A stretch of 64,000 nt of DNA from Alistipes sp. (GTDB lineage: Bacteria; Bacteroidota; Bacteroidia; Bacteroidales; Rikenellaceae), in the NCBI GenBank assembly GCA_017935185.1, contig JAGBIC010000032.1, positions 1 to 64,000 of the forward strand, written 5' to 3'. The position numbers and the translations under genes are program-made. Below, piece by piece: positions 25,474-34,948 of the stretch. Every line of letters begins with the position of its first letter. Within the stretch, counting starts at the first letter, position 1. Under the pieces are notes generated by a model. The model was given only the letters and a program-made list of their open reading frames with translations, had not been told where the DNA came from and made no database searches.

Positions 25474-26415
25474 ATGAAAAAGATTCTCATCGTAGGTGCA
25501 GGAGGCCAGATCGGATCGGAACTGACCGGTTACTTGCGTAATATTTATGGCGGTGCCAATGTTATCGCAGCCGATTTGCGTCATAACGATATGTTGGCCG
25601 GCGATGGGCCTTTTATGCAGCTTGATGTGCTGGATCGTGAGAGATTGGCATATGCAGTGCATAAGAATAATGTTGATACCATCTTTAATTTGGTGGCATT
25701 GCTTTCGGCTACGGGTGAGAAAAATCCCCAGTTGGCATGGCATATCAATATGGGAGCATTGAATAATTCGTTGGAGGTGGCACGTGAATATAACTGTTCG
25801 GTGTTTACCCCAAGCTCTATCGGAGCTTTTGGTGGCGACTTCCCTCGTAACAACACTCCGCAGGATGTTGTGATGCAGCCCGACACAATCTATGGTGTAT
25901 GCAAGGTTACGGGAGAATTGCTGTCAAATTATTACTACACCCGCTATGGTGTGGATACCCGTTCGGTGCGATTCCCCGGAATCATATCTAACGTTACACT
26001 CCCTGGCGGCGGTACTACCGATTATGCTGTTGAGATATACTATGCGGCGGTCAATGGTGAAAAGTTTGTATGCCCTGTGCGCGACGTGTATATGGATATG
26101 ATGTATATGCCCGATGCATTGCGAGCCATGGTGGAACTTATGGAGGCTGATCCCAATAAGTTGCGTCACCGTAACAGCTTTAATATCGCATCAATGAGTT
26201 TTACTCCCGATATCATCTATAACGAGATACGCAAGCGTATCCCCGATTTCCAGATGACTTATCGTATTGACCCTGTTAAGCAGGGTATTGCTGAGAGCTG
26301 GCCTAACAGCCTCGATGACTCATGTGCTCGTGAGGAGTGGGGTTGGAAGCCTGAGTGGGATTTGTCGTCAATGACTGACGATATGCTTGAGGCAATCCGT
26401 AAAAAGAATCTTTAG
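25474..26415 (+). CDS. NAD-dependent epimerase/dehydratase of the L-threonine 3-dehydrogenase type
   Basis: A 313-residue extended short-chain dehydrogenase. The Rossmann motif is ILIVGAGGQIGSEL, the active-site set is S (TPSSIGAFGG) and YxxxK (YGVCK), and the segment PGGGTTDYAVEIYY followed by DMMYMPDALRAMVELM is what I recognise from SDR-type threonine dehydrogenases of Bacteroidota. These oxidise L-threonine to 2-amino-3-ketobutyrate. The partner ligase (kbl) is not adjacent. The ATG at 25474 directly precedes the Rossmann strand; the frame upstream to 25312 crosses the promoter and is not coding. Another sugar-epimerase function cannot be excluded. Confidence 0.82.
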   Translation: MKKILIVGAGGQIGSELTGYLRNIYGGANVIAADLRHNDMLAGDGPFMQLDVLDRERLAYAVHKNNVDTIFNLVALLSATGEKNPQLAWHINMGALNNSLEVAREYNCSVFTPSSIGAFGGDFPRNNTPQDVVMQPDTIYGVCKVTGELLSNYYYTRYGVDTRSVRFPGIISNVTLPGGGTTDYAVEIYYAAVNGEKFVCPVRDVYMDMMYMPDALRAMVELMEADPNKLRHRNSFNIASMSFTPDIIYNEIRKRIPDFQMTYRIDPVKQGIAESWPNSLDDSCAREEWGWKPEWDLSSMTDDMLEAIRKKNL

Positions 26416-26444
26416 CGATAAAGATAATTGTAATAGTTGAGAGA

Positions 26445-26470
26445 GGTGGGTGCCCTTCGGGGTGCCCACC
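26445..26470 (+). terminator. Possible terminator after the SDR gene
   Basis: GGTGGGTGCCC-TTCG-GGGTGCCCACC forms an 11-bp stem with two G-U pairs and a stable TTCG loop. The following bases (GATTGTTTATA) are only moderately T-rich. Confidence 0.6.
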
Positions 26471-26549
26471 GATTGTTTATATCTCTATGTGATAATACAT
26501 TTTTTGAAAAGTTTTTACCCAAAAGTGCTATTTATTGAACGTAATATTT

Positions 26550-26557
26550 TATATTTG
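26550..26557 (+). promoter_or_regulatory. -7 element for the purine-uptake pair
   Basis: TATATTTG, 33 bp before the start at 26591. No clear -33 element at the usual distance. Confidence 0.5.
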
Positions 26558-26590
26558 TAATATTCCTATAAACTACTAAATCTGTATACT

Positions 26591-27331
26591 ATGAAAAGAT
26601 TATTGCTCTCTGTGCTGTTTGTAGCGGCAAGTGTCGCCGGATTGGCTCAAAATGTCCAGTTACACTATGATTTCGGTCGAGGAATTTATGATGAACTCGG
26701 GAAAACCGAGGATTATTATGGACGTCCGCAGTTGACCACAACTGTCGAGATGTTCCGCCCCGATTCATTCGGAAGTACATTCTTTTTCATAGATTTGGAT
26801 TATGCTTCAGGTGTAAAAGGGGCTTATTGGGAGATTGCCCGCGAGTTTTGTTTCTGGCAGCAAAGCAAATGGAGCTGGTTGTCGATTCATGCCGAATATA
26901 ATGGCGGAATGAATAAGGCTGCCGGGTCGTATAATGATTGCTGGCTGGGTGGTGCAACCTATTCGGGTCATTCAAAAGATTTTAGCAAGACATGGTCAAT
27001 TTCGATGATGTATAAGTTTATCCCTCATACAGTTAATGCGGCTGGTGAGAGTTCTGAACATAATTTCCAAATCACCGGTGTCTGGGGTATCAACTTTGCC
27101 AAGGGTTGGGGAACTTTCTCTGGCTTTATCGATTTCTGGCGCGAGCATCGCCCGTGGCAGGGAACATCATGCATTATGCTTGCCGAGCCTCAGTTGTGGC
27201 TTAATTTTAATAAAATCAAAGGTTGGGACAAGGTTAATTTGAGCGTTGGTACCGAGGTGGAAATCTCGAATAATTTTGTGGCAAAGGGATTTTATGCAAT
27301 ACCTACTTTGGCAGCTAAATGGACTTTCTGA
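26591..27331 (+). CDS. Tsx-like outer-membrane channel (DUF5020 type)
   Basis: A 246-residue exported protein with signal peptide MKRLLLSVLFVAASVAGLAQ and a body of aromatic-rich amphipathic strands (NVQLHYDFGRGIY, FFFIDLDYASGVKGAYWEIA, WSWLSIHAEYNGG, NFQITGVWGINFAKGWGTF) ending in the aromatic AAKWTF expected for a 12-stranded barrel. I recognise it as the DUF5020/nucleoside-specific channel (Tsx-like) group. An NCS2 purine permease follows after 24 bp, so the two probably move purines or nucleosides across both membranes in turn. Substrate is inferred from that neighbour. Confidence 0.75.
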   Translation: MKRLLLSVLFVAASVAGLAQNVQLHYDFGRGIYDELGKTEDYYGRPQLTTTVEMFRPDSFGSTFFFIDLDYASGVKGAYWEIAREFCFWQQSKWSWLSIHAEYNGGMNKAAGSYNDCWLGGATYSGHSKDFSKTWSISMMYKFIPHTVNAAGESSEHNFQITGVWGINFAKGWGTFSGFIDFWREHRPWQGTSCIMLAEPQLWLNFNKIKGWDKVNLSVGTEVEISNNFVAKGFYAIPTLAAKWTF

Positions 27332-27355
27332 TAATTCTAAAATCACTTAAATATT

Positions 27356-28648
27356 ATGTTGAAGAAACTTTTTGGGTTTGATCCCGCAAAAACAACTATT
27401 CGTACGGAATTGTTGGCAGGTTTGACCACATTCCTCACAATGTCGTACATTTTGGCAGTAAATCCCTCTATGTTCAGTCAGTTGGAAGGAATGCCTGCCG
27501 GAGCAGTGTTTACGGCTACAGCATTGGCCGCCATTGTTGGAACACTCGCTATGGCTCTATTGGCTAAAATGCCTTTTGGATTGGCTCCGGGTATGGGCCT
27601 TAATGCCTTTTTTGTCTATACGGTTTGTATGGGTATGGGCTATTCATGGCAGTTTGCCCTTACGGCAGTATTTATTGAGGGTCTTATATTTATAGCCCTT
27701 ACGCTTTCGAATCTTCGTGAAGCAATTGTAAATGCTATTCCTGCAACGCTGAAGAATGCAATTGGCGCAGGTATCGGATTGTTCATAGCCTTTATCGGAT
27801 TGCAGAATGCAGGTATTATCACCAATAATGATGCAACTCTCGTTTCGTTGGGAGATATAACCTCGGGTAGTGCTTTGTTGGGTTTGATAGGTTTGATTAT
27901 TACCGGTGTTCTTGTGGTTAAGAATGTGCGCGGAGGATTGTTGATAGGTATCCTTGTGACAACGGTTATCGGTATCCCGATGGGTCTTACTTCATATAAT
28001 GGCGTGGTGTCAATGCCGCACTCGATATCGGATATCTTCTGTAAATTTGAGTGGGATAATATATGGTCACTTGATATGCTGGTTGTGGTATTTACATTCC
28101 TCTTTATCGATATGTTTGATACTATCGGCACTTTGGTAGGTGTTTGTACCAAAGCTAATATTATTGGTGCAGATGGCCGTATACCTCGTATCAAGGAGGC
28201 GTTTATGGCTGACTCTATTGCTACAACCGTTGGAGCGTGCCTTGGTACTTCAACCACAACCACTTATGTCGAGAGTGCCTCTGGCGTTGCGCAGGGAGGT
28301 CGTACCGGATTGACTGCATTTGCTGTGGCGATGTGTTTTGCAATAGCACTCTTCTTCTCTCCGATATTCTTGGCAATTCCTTCGGCGGCAACCGCGCCTG
28401 TGTTGGTTATTGTCGGATTGTTTATGATGAGCCCTATCAAAAATATCGAACTTGACAATTATGCCGAGTCTATTCCTGCGTTCATTACCATCATCATGAT
28501 GCCTGTGGCATACTCAATCTCGGATGGTATTTTGTTGGGTATGATAAGCTATGTATTGCTGAATGTGTTGTGTGGTAATTTCAAGCGTATAACGCCCACA
28601 ATGTATATTCTTGCGGTATTGTTTATTTTGAAATATATTTTCATTTGA
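27356..28648 (+). CDS. NCS2-family purine permease (AzgA-like)
   Basis: A 430-residue inner-membrane proton symporter. About 12-14 hydrophobic helices are visible. Family landmarks are the N-terminal LLAGLTTFLTMSYILAVNPS, FGLAPGMGLNAFF, the conserved DMFDTIGTLVGVCTKAN with metal/substrate acids, and GTSTTTTYVESASGVAQGG. This is the AzgA branch, importing adenine, guanine or hypoxanthine. It is downstream of a Tsx-like channel and followed by a strong terminator, so the two form a short purine uptake operon. Confidence 0.93.
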   Translation: MLKKLFGFDPAKTTIRTELLAGLTTFLTMSYILAVNPSMFSQLEGMPAGAVFTATALAAIVGTLAMALLAKMPFGLAPGMGLNAFFVYTVCMGMGYSWQFALTAVFIEGLIFIALTLSNLREAIVNAIPATLKNAIGAGIGLFIAFIGLQNAGIITNNDATLVSLGDITSGSALLGLIGLIITGVLVVKNVRGGLLIGILVTTVIGIPMGLTSYNGVVSMPHSISDIFCKFEWDNIWSLDMLVVVFTFLFIDMFDTIGTLVGVCTKANIIGADGRIPRIKEAFMADSIATTVGACLGTSTTTTYVESASGVAQGGRTGLTAFAVAMCFAIALFFSPIFLAIPSAATAPVLVIVGLFMMSPIKNIELDNYAESIPAFITIIMMPVAYSISDGILLGMISYVLLNVLCGNFKRITPTMYILAVLFILKYIFI

Positions 28649-28670
28649 TAGTTTCTATCATATTGGTGTA

Positions 28671-28710
28671 AATCAGGAGGCAGTTTGGTACGATGCCTCC
28701 TGATTATTTT
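28671..28710 (+). terminator. Terminator of the purine-uptake operon
   Basis: A perfect 12-bp stem AATCAGGAGGCA/TGCCTCCTGATT with an 11-base loop, followed by ATTTT. Confidence 0.85.
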
Positions 28711-28731
28711 AAGGATAAATGAGTGCTAAAA

Positions 28732-28763
28732 TTGCGAGATGATGAAAAAAAATAGTATATTTG
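28732..28763 (+). promoter_or_regulatory. Promoter of the galactoside operon
   Basis: TTG at 28732-28734 and TATATTTG at 28756-28763, 21 bp apart. It would drive the five genes from 28783 to the terminator at 36404. Confidence 0.7.
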
Positions 28764-28782
28764 CATTAGTATTAACCTAATA

Positions 28783-30615
28783 ATGAAGATTGTCTTTATG
28801 AAATTCAAGATTTTGTTTACAGCAGCATTGTTTTTTACTGCAATTTCATTTGCTCAACAGCCACGTGCTGAGTATCCCCGTCCGCAGTTTGAGCGTGATG
28901 CATGGGTGAATCTGAATGGAGAGTGGAGTTTTACTCTCGATTTGTCAAATTCAGGTGCTGACCGTAATTTTTATAGTAGCAAGGGCTTTGATGGTAAGAT
29001 AAACGTTCCGTTTGCAGCTGAGAGTAAGCTCTCGGGTGTGGCATACACCGATTTTATCAATAGCGTATGGTACCAGCGTGAGATTCAGGTTCCGGCCGAG
29101 TGGAGTGGTAAGAATATTAAACTTAACTTTGGTGCAGTATACTATAAATCAGAGTATTATATCGATGGTAAGTTTGTTGGTCGTCACTATGGCGGTTCTG
29201 ATTCATTCTCGTTCGATATTACCGATTTTGTGGCTGATGGAAAGCCGCATAGCCTTGTGGTGCATGCCGAGAGCGATGTGCGTGGTGGCGAGCAGCCCGG
29301 TGGTAAGCAGTCTACTCTCTATCACTCTCATGGATGCAGCTACACCCGCACAACAGGTATTTGGCAGACTGTATGGATGGAGGCTGTCGATAAGTGCGGC
29401 TTGGAGCGAGTTCAGGTGCTGACAGATATCGATCAGGGTCAGATTGTTGTGACTCCGACATTCTATGGATATGCTGCCGGAAATAAGTTTGCAATCTCAG
29501 TTAAGGATGGCGCAAAGGTGGTGTCAAAAGTTGAGGTTGCGGCTTCACAGGGTCTGCCCGTGGTTGTGCCTGTGAAGAAGGCGAAGTTATGGTCGCCTGA
29601 GTCGCCTTTCTTGTATGACGTTGTCTATGAGGTGTTGGCTGCCGACGGTAAGGTGCTCGATAAGGTGGATGCTTATGTGGGTATGCGCAAGATTCATATC
29701 GAGGGTACAAAGATTATGCTTAATAATAAGCCATACTACCAGCGTTTGGTATTGGACCAGGGCTTCTATCCTGACGGTGTGTGGACTGCTCCTTCTGATG
29801 AGGCATTGAAGAACGATATTTTGATGTCAAAGGAGGCAGGTTTCAATGGTGCGCGTCTGCATCAGAAGGTCTTCGAGGAGCGTTTCTACTATTGGGCCGA
29901 CAAACTCGGTTATTTGGTTTGGGGCGAGATGGCTTCATGGGATAAGAACTCTTCGTTGGTTCCCGCTGCGCGTAATTTTATCTCGGAGTGGACAAATATC
30001 GTTGTTCGTGACCGTAATCACCCTGCGTTGGTTGTATGGACTCCGTTTAATGAGGAGTGGAAAAATCCCACCAACGAGTCGGGCCGCTTCTTAACCGATG
30101 TGTATCACATCACCCGTCAGCTTGACCCCTCGCGTCCAGTAAATACGGTAAGTGGTGGTTTGTATGTAATCTCTGATTTCTGCACATCTCACAGCTATGA
30201 GCAGAACGGTGAGAAGTTGCACAAGCGTTTGTTTGATGGAGAGAAGTTCTATCAGCCACAGGGCCCCTCTATAGAGCAGTGTGGTAGTTCGATCAACAAA
30301 CTATATTATGATGGTGATGTGCCATACATTATCGATGAGTTTGGTGGTATCAAGTGTGCCGAGACTACTCCCGGTAGCAACTCTTGGGGTTATGGCGATG
30401 CCGCAAAGACTCGCGAGGATTTCTACAAGCGTTTGGAGTCGCTGGTAAAGGCTATCACTGATCATAGTGACAAGATTTGCGGTTTCTGCTATACCCAACT
30501 TACCGATGTGGAGCAGGAGCAGAACGGAGTATATTACTACAACCGCGAGAAGAAATTCGACATGGAGCGTGTTCGTCAAATCTTCCAGATGAAGGCTGAA
30601 GGTTACGAGCAGTAA
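28783..30615 (+). CDS. Exported GH2-family beta-glycosidase, paralog 1
   Basis: A 610-residue exported glycoside hydrolase. After the signal (start at 28783, or at 28801 giving MKFKILFTAALFFTA) come a jelly-roll sugar-binding domain (about 30-210, YPRPQFERDAWVNLNGEWSF), an Ig-like domain (about 210-310), and the TIM barrel. The predicted acid/base is E424 in WTPFNEEW and the nucleophile E519 in IIDEFGGIKC. GH2 covers beta-galactosidase, beta-mannosidase and beta-glucuronidase; galM and galK downstream favour galactosides. A close paralog follows after 84 bp. Confidence 0.88.
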   Translation: MKIVFMKFKILFTAALFFTAISFAQQPRAEYPRPQFERDAWVNLNGEWSFTLDLSNSGADRNFYSSKGFDGKINVPFAAESKLSGVAYTDFINSVWYQREIQVPAEWSGKNIKLNFGAVYYKSEYYIDGKFVGRHYGGSDSFSFDITDFVADGKPHSLVVHAESDVRGGEQPGGKQSTLYHSHGCSYTRTTGIWQTVWMEAVDKCGLERVQVLTDIDQGQIVVTPTFYGYAAGNKFAISVKDGAKVVSKVEVAASQGLPVVVPVKKAKLWSPESPFLYDVVYEVLAADGKVLDKVDAYVGMRKIHIEGTKIMLNNKPYYQRLVLDQGFYPDGVWTAPSDEALKNDILMSKEAGFNGARLHQKVFEERFYYWADKLGYLVWGEMASWDKNSSLVPAARNFISEWTNIVVRDRNHPALVVWTPFNEEWKNPTNESGRFLTDVYHITRQLDPSRPVNTVSGGLYVISDFCTSHSYEQNGEKLHKRLFDGEKFYQPQGPSIEQCGSSINKLYYDGDVPYIIDEFGGIKCAETTPGSNSWGYGDAAKTREDFYKRLESLVKAITDHSDKICGFCYTQLTDVEQEQNGVYYYNREKKFDMERVRQIFQMKAEGYEQ

Positions 30616-30623
30616 AATTATAT

Positions 30624-30652
30624 TAGCGAGTTTGGAATTTCCAGACTCGCTA
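30624..30652 (+). repeat. Hairpin between the two GH2 genes
   Basis: TAGCGAGTTTGG/CCAGACTCGCTA, 12 bp with one G-U pair and a 5-base loop, no T-run. It is more likely an mRNA-stabilising or attenuating hairpin than a full terminator. Confidence 0.65.
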
Positions 30653-30699
30653 TGTTGTTGAATTATCGTATATTAACTCATAAAAATCCTTAAAAAAGT

Positions 30700-32550
30700 A
30701 TGAAAAAAATTCTTTTGGCAGCACTTGCATTGATTGTGTGTGTGAGTGTTATGGCACAAGTCCCTCGTGCCGAGTACCCGCGTCCGCAATTTGAGCGTGC
30801 CGAGTGGCAGAATCTGAATGGTGAGTGGAGTTTTACCCTCGACCCTGTAAAGACGGGTTGGGAGCGCGGCTTGGCAAAGAGTACCGGTTTCGATGGTAAG
30901 ATTATCGTGCCTTTTGCCCCCGAGAGCAAGCTGTCGGGTGTTGAGCATAAAGAGTTTATCCCTTGTATTTGGTATCAGCGTGAGATCTCTATTCCTGCCG
31001 AGTGGGAGGGAAAGGATGTACTTCTGAACTTCGGCGCTGTATATTATCAGTCAGAGATTTATATCGATGGTAAGTTTGTGGATCGTCACTTCGGTGGTTC
31101 AGACTCATTTACAGTCGATATCACCAAATTTGTAAAGGCGGGCAGCAAACATTCGTTGGTTGTAAATGCCACAAGCGATTTGCGTAGCCGTATGCAGTCG
31201 GCAGGTAAGCAGTCGTTGCGCCATGGCCCGTTTGAGTGTATGTATACCCGCACAACAGGTATCTGGCAGACTGTATGGATGGAGGCTGTTGCTCCCACTG
31301 CTATTCAGCGCGTGAAGTATGTTACCGATATCGACCGCAGCACAGTATCTATGGAGTTCACAATGCGTCGTAATGCCACCAACGATGTTCTTACCGTGAA
31401 GGTTAAGGATGGCGATAAGGTTGTTGCTACCGAGACTGCAAAGATTGCATCTGGTTCAATCGTGTCACTTCCTATCAAGAAGGCTAAGTTGTGGAGCCCC
31501 GAGAATCCGTTCCTTTATGATGTTGAGTTCGAGTTGAAGGATGCTGCCGGCAATGTAATCGATAAGGTAAATTCTTACTTCGGTATGCGTAAGATTCACA
31601 CCGAGGGTAACAAGATTTACCTCAATAACCAGCCTTACTATCAGCGTTTGGTATTGGATCAGGGTTTCTATCCCGACGGTATCTGGACTGCTCCTTCTGA
31701 CGAGGCATTGAAGAAGGATATAGAGCTTTCGATGGCTGCCGGTTTTAATGGCGCACGTCTGCACCAGAAGGTTTTTGAGGAGCGTTTCTACTATTGGGCC
31801 GACAAATTGGGTTACCTTACATGGGGCGAGGCTCCCAGCTGGGGTTTGGATGCAAATGATGTTGAGGCTGCCCGCAACTTCCTTATGGAGTGGCGCAATT
31901 TGGTGGTACGCGATATCAACCACCCCTCGTTGGTTACTTGGACTCCCTTCAACGAGGAGTTTTGGCCTGATGAGACCCAGTATCCTCGCTTCGTGACCGA
32001 TATCTACACCATGACAAAACAGCTCGACCCCTCACGTCCTATCAATACTGTCAGTGGCGGTATGCATATCAAGACCGATATCTGGACCGAGCACCACTAT
32101 GAGCAGAATCCCGAGCGTCTGAAGGAGATTATCTATAATGGCGGTAAGATGTTTGTTCGCAAGCCCGATATTCAGGCTCGCTTGCGTGGTAACGTGGGCT
32201 TTAACCGTCCTATTCTGAATGATCCTTTCACATTCCCCGTATATGAGGGTGATATTCCTTATATCCTCGATGAGTTTGGTGGTATCAAGTGTATGGAGGC
32301 TAACCCCGCCAAGGATGGCGCATGGGGCTATGGTGATGCAGCGCAGACCAAGGAGGACTTCTACAAGCGTTTGGAGGGTCAAGTGAAGGTTCTTATTGAG
32401 ATGAGTGATAAGATGTGGGGTTATTGCTACACCCAGCTTACCGACGTTGAACAGGAGCAGAATGGTGTATACTACTATAACCGTGGCGTGAAGTACGACA
32501 TGGAGCGTGTACGCAAGATCTTCCAGATGGCTCTGCCCGAGGAGAAATAG
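30700..32550 (+). CDS. Exported GH2-family beta-glycosidase, paralog 2
   Basis: The 616-residue tandem paralog of the preceding gene, with the same order of signal peptide (MKKILLAALALIVCVSVMA), sugar-binding, Ig-like and TIM-barrel domains. Long stretches are identical to paralog 1, for example QRLVLDQGFYPDG followed by WTAPSDEALK. The acid/base is E419 in WTPFNEEF and the nucleophile E525 in ILDEFGGIKC, both intact. Differences concentrate in the loops after the acid/base (around residues 475-515, where this copy is longer), suggesting different substrate preference after duplication. Same operon as galM and galK. Confidence 0.88.
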   Translation: MKKILLAALALIVCVSVMAQVPRAEYPRPQFERAEWQNLNGEWSFTLDPVKTGWERGLAKSTGFDGKIIVPFAPESKLSGVEHKEFIPCIWYQREISIPAEWEGKDVLLNFGAVYYQSEIYIDGKFVDRHFGGSDSFTVDITKFVKAGSKHSLVVNATSDLRSRMQSAGKQSLRHGPFECMYTRTTGIWQTVWMEAVAPTAIQRVKYVTDIDRSTVSMEFTMRRNATNDVLTVKVKDGDKVVATETAKIASGSIVSLPIKKAKLWSPENPFLYDVEFELKDAAGNVIDKVNSYFGMRKIHTEGNKIYLNNQPYYQRLVLDQGFYPDGIWTAPSDEALKKDIELSMAAGFNGARLHQKVFEERFYYWADKLGYLTWGEAPSWGLDANDVEAARNFLMEWRNLVVRDINHPSLVTWTPFNEEFWPDETQYPRFVTDIYTMTKQLDPSRPINTVSGGMHIKTDIWTEHHYEQNPERLKEIIYNGGKMFVRKPDIQARLRGNVGFNRPILNDPFTFPVYEGDIPYILDEFGGIKCMEANPAKDGAWGYGDAAQTKEDFYKRLEGQVKVLIEMSDKMWGYCYTQLTDVEQEQNGVYYYNRGVKYDMERVRKIFQMALPEEK

Positions 32551-32563
32551 TTGAATGTTAAAT

Positions 32564-32594
32564 ATAACCTTCGTAGTTTTGCTGCGAAGGTTAT
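32564..32594 (+). repeat. Hairpin between GH2 paralog 2 and galM
   Basis: ATAACCTTCG/CGAAGGTTAT, a perfect 10-bp stem with an 11-base loop and no T-run; the second hairpin between genes of this operon. Confidence 0.65.
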
Positions 32595-32614
32595 GTGATA
32601 AAAATCAGATAATT

Positions 32615-33751
32615 ATGAAAAAAATATTTGTAGTTTTGGCCGCAGCTGCCATGATGGCAGGTTGCTGTGGTCAGAAGTCGGAGACTCCTGCACTCGATTT
32701 GATGAAGGCAGAGAATTTTCAGACAACAGTTGATGGTAAGAAAGTTGACTTGTATACTCTTACCAATGGTACAATCACTATGCAGGTGACTAATTTCGGT
32801 GGCCGTGTGGTATCGTTGTGGACTCCCGACCGTGATGGAAATATGGCCGATATCGTATTGGGTTACGAGAATATCGATCGCTATGTGAACAATACGGGCG
32901 AGCGTTTTCTTGGCGCTCCTGTCGGCCGTGTGGCAAACCGTATCGGCAATGGTAAGTTTACTTTGAACGGCAAAGAGTATTCAGTGCCTCAGAATAATAA
33001 CGGTCATGCTTTGCATGGTGGTTTGAAGGGTATTGATATGGTTGTGTGGGATGTTGAGCATGTGTCTGACAATGCAATCACCCTGCATCTTCTCTCTCCC
33101 GATGGCTCGGATGGTTTCCCCGGCAATCTGGATATAACCATGACTTACACTCTTACCCCCGAGAATGAGTTTGAGGTAACTTATTTTGCAAAGACCGATG
33201 CTCCAACTATCGTAAACCTTTCACATCACTCATTCTTCAATCTTAAGGGTGAGGCCGGTGGTACAATCACTGACCATGTGCTTATGATGAAGGCCGACAA
33301 AATCACTCCTACCGATGCAGGTTTGATTCCTACCGGTGAGTTGATGCCTGTTGAGGGTACTCCCTTCGATTTCCGTGAGCCCCATGTCATTGGCGAGCGT
33401 ATCGGTGTGCAGCACGAGCAGCTTATCAACGGTAAGGGTTACGATTTGAACTGGGTATTGGAGCGTGAGGACAACGGTCAGGTGATGAATATTGCTACAT
33501 TGTATGAGCCTACATCGGGTCGTTGCATGGACGTGGCTACCGATCAGGTTGCTATTCAGTTCTATAGCGGTAACTTCTTCGATGGAACTTATACAGGCAA
33601 GTATGGTAAGCCTTTGGCATTCCGTGAGTCGGTGGCTCTTGAGACCCAGAAGCACCCCGATGCTGTAAACCACGAGAATTTCCCCTCGACAGTGCTTAAC
33701 CCCGGGGAGACCTACAAGCATGTGTGTGTTTATAAATTCTATACCAAGTAA
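32615..33751 (+). CDS. galM: Aldose 1-epimerase (mutarotase), lipoprotein
   Basis: Interconverts alpha and beta anomers of galactose or glucose so that galactokinase receives the alpha form. The start at 32615 gives MKKIFVVLAAAAMMAGCCGQ with a lipobox, so this copy is exported and lipid-anchored, 378 residues. Family motifs: GRVANRIGNGKFTLNGKEYS, NNGHALHGG, the catalytic His in VNLSHHSFFNLKG, and the C-terminal catalytic Glu in FRESVALETQKHPDAVN. It sits between GH2 paralog 2 and galK, consistent with processing the galactose those enzymes release. Confidence 0.94.
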   Translation: MKKIFVVLAAAAMMAGCCGQKSETPALDLMKAENFQTTVDGKKVDLYTLTNGTITMQVTNFGGRVVSLWTPDRDGNMADIVLGYENIDRYVNNTGERFLGAPVGRVANRIGNGKFTLNGKEYSVPQNNNGHALHGGLKGIDMVVWDVEHVSDNAITLHLLSPDGSDGFPGNLDITMTYTLTPENEFEVTYFAKTDAPTIVNLSHHSFFNLKGEAGGTITDHVLMMKADKITPTDAGLIPTGELMPVEGTPFDFREPHVIGERIGVQHEQLINGKGYDLNWVLEREDNGQVMNIATLYEPTSGRCMDVATDQVAIQFYSGNFFDGTYTGKYGKPLAFRESVALETQKHPDAVNHENFPSTVLNPGETYKHVCVYKFYTK

Positions 33752-33790
33752 ATCATATAAAATAATAATAACCTAAAACTTTTTTAACCT

Positions 33791-34936
33791 ATGGACATTA
33801 AATTGATTCGTGAGAAATTCGCTGAGCATTTTGGCGATGCAGGTGAGCTTTATACTTCACCCGGACGTATTAACCTGATTGGTGAGCATACTGACTATAA
33901 CGGCGGTTTTGTATTCCCCGGTGCTATTGACAAGGCTATGGTGGCCGAAATCAAACCCAACGGAACCGATAAGATTCGTGCATATTCAGTAGATTTGCAG
34001 GACTATGCCGAGTTCGGCCTTAACGAGGAGGATAAGCCAGCACAGTCATGGGCATGCTATATCTTCGGTGTGGCTCGCGAGATTCAGAAGCGCGGTGGCG
34101 TTGTTAAGGGTTTTGACACTGCCTTTGGTGGTGATGTGCCCCTGGGTGCCGGCCTCTCTTCATCAGCAGCTTTGGAGTCAACCTTTGCATTTGCGTTGAA
34201 CCATATCTATAACGAGGATAAGATCGAGAAGTTTGAGTTGGCTCGTATTGGTCAGTCTACCGAGCATAACTATTGTGGTGTGAAGTGTGGTATCATGGAC
34301 CAGTTTGCTTCAGTACATGGCAAGAAGGGTAACTTGATGCGTTTGGATTGCCTTTCATCAGAGTTCGCTTACTTCCCCTTCGACCCCGAGAAGTATGGCT
34401 ATCGTTTGGTGCTGGTTGATTCTGTTGTTAAGCATGAGTTGGTAGGCTCTCCCTACAACAAGCGTCGTGAGTCTTGTGAGCGAGTTGCTGCTATCTTGGG
34501 TCAGGCTACTTTGCGTGGTGCTACCATGGAGCAGCTGGATGCTATCAAGGATCAGATTTCAGAGGAGGATTATATGCGTGCTCGCTATGTTATCGGCGAG
34601 GAGAAGCGAGTTCTTGATGTATGTGCAGCTTTGGAGGCAGGCGATTTGGAGACTGTTGGTGCACGTATGTATGAGACTCACTGGGGTATGTCAAAGGATT
34701 ATGAGGTTAGCTGCGAGGAACTTGACCTGTTGGCGACTGTTGCCAAGGAGTGTGGCGTAACAGGCTCTCGTATTATGGGCGGTGGCTTCGGTGGTTGTAC
34801 TATCAACCTGGTTAAGGCTGAGCTCTACGATGCCTTTATTGCAACAGCAAAGGAGAAGTTCAACGCTGCTTATGGTCACGAGCCTAAGATCTACGACGTA
34901 GTAATCTCGGATGGCGCTCGTAAGTTGGAGATCTAA
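33791..34936 (+). CDS. galK: Galactokinase
   Basis: A 381-residue cytoplasmic GHMP kinase that phosphorylates alpha-D-galactose at C1, the first Leloir step. Signatures: galactose-binding GRINLIGEHTDYNGGFVFPG, ATP-binding PLGAGLSSSAALE, catalytic Asp within CGIMDQFASVHG, and GSRIMGGGFGGCTI near the C-terminus. It lies 39 bp after galM. No galT or galE is in the window, so later steps are encoded elsewhere. Confidence 0.97.
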   Translation: MDIKLIREKFAEHFGDAGELYTSPGRINLIGEHTDYNGGFVFPGAIDKAMVAEIKPNGTDKIRAYSVDLQDYAEFGLNEEDKPAQSWACYIFGVAREIQKRGGVVKGFDTAFGGDVPLGAGLSSSAALESTFAFALNHIYNEDKIEKFELARIGQSTEHNYCGVKCGIMDQFASVHGKKGNLMRLDCLSSEFAYFPFDPEKYGYRLVLVDSVVKHELVGSPYNKRRESCERVAAILGQATLRGATMEQLDAIKDQISEEDYMRARYVIGEEKRVLDVCAALEAGDLETVGARMYETHWGMSKDYEVSCEELDLLATVAKECGVTGSRIMGGGFGGCTINLVKAELYDAFIATAKEKFNAAYGHEPKIYDVVISDGARKLEI

Positions 34937-34948
34937 AATCAGACAAAA

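Noticed and set aside
27640-28263. 207-codon minus-strand ORF opposite the NCS2 permease
   Set aside because: Antisense shadow; Ile/Thr/Pro-rich translation without family features, opposite a confident membrane transporter.
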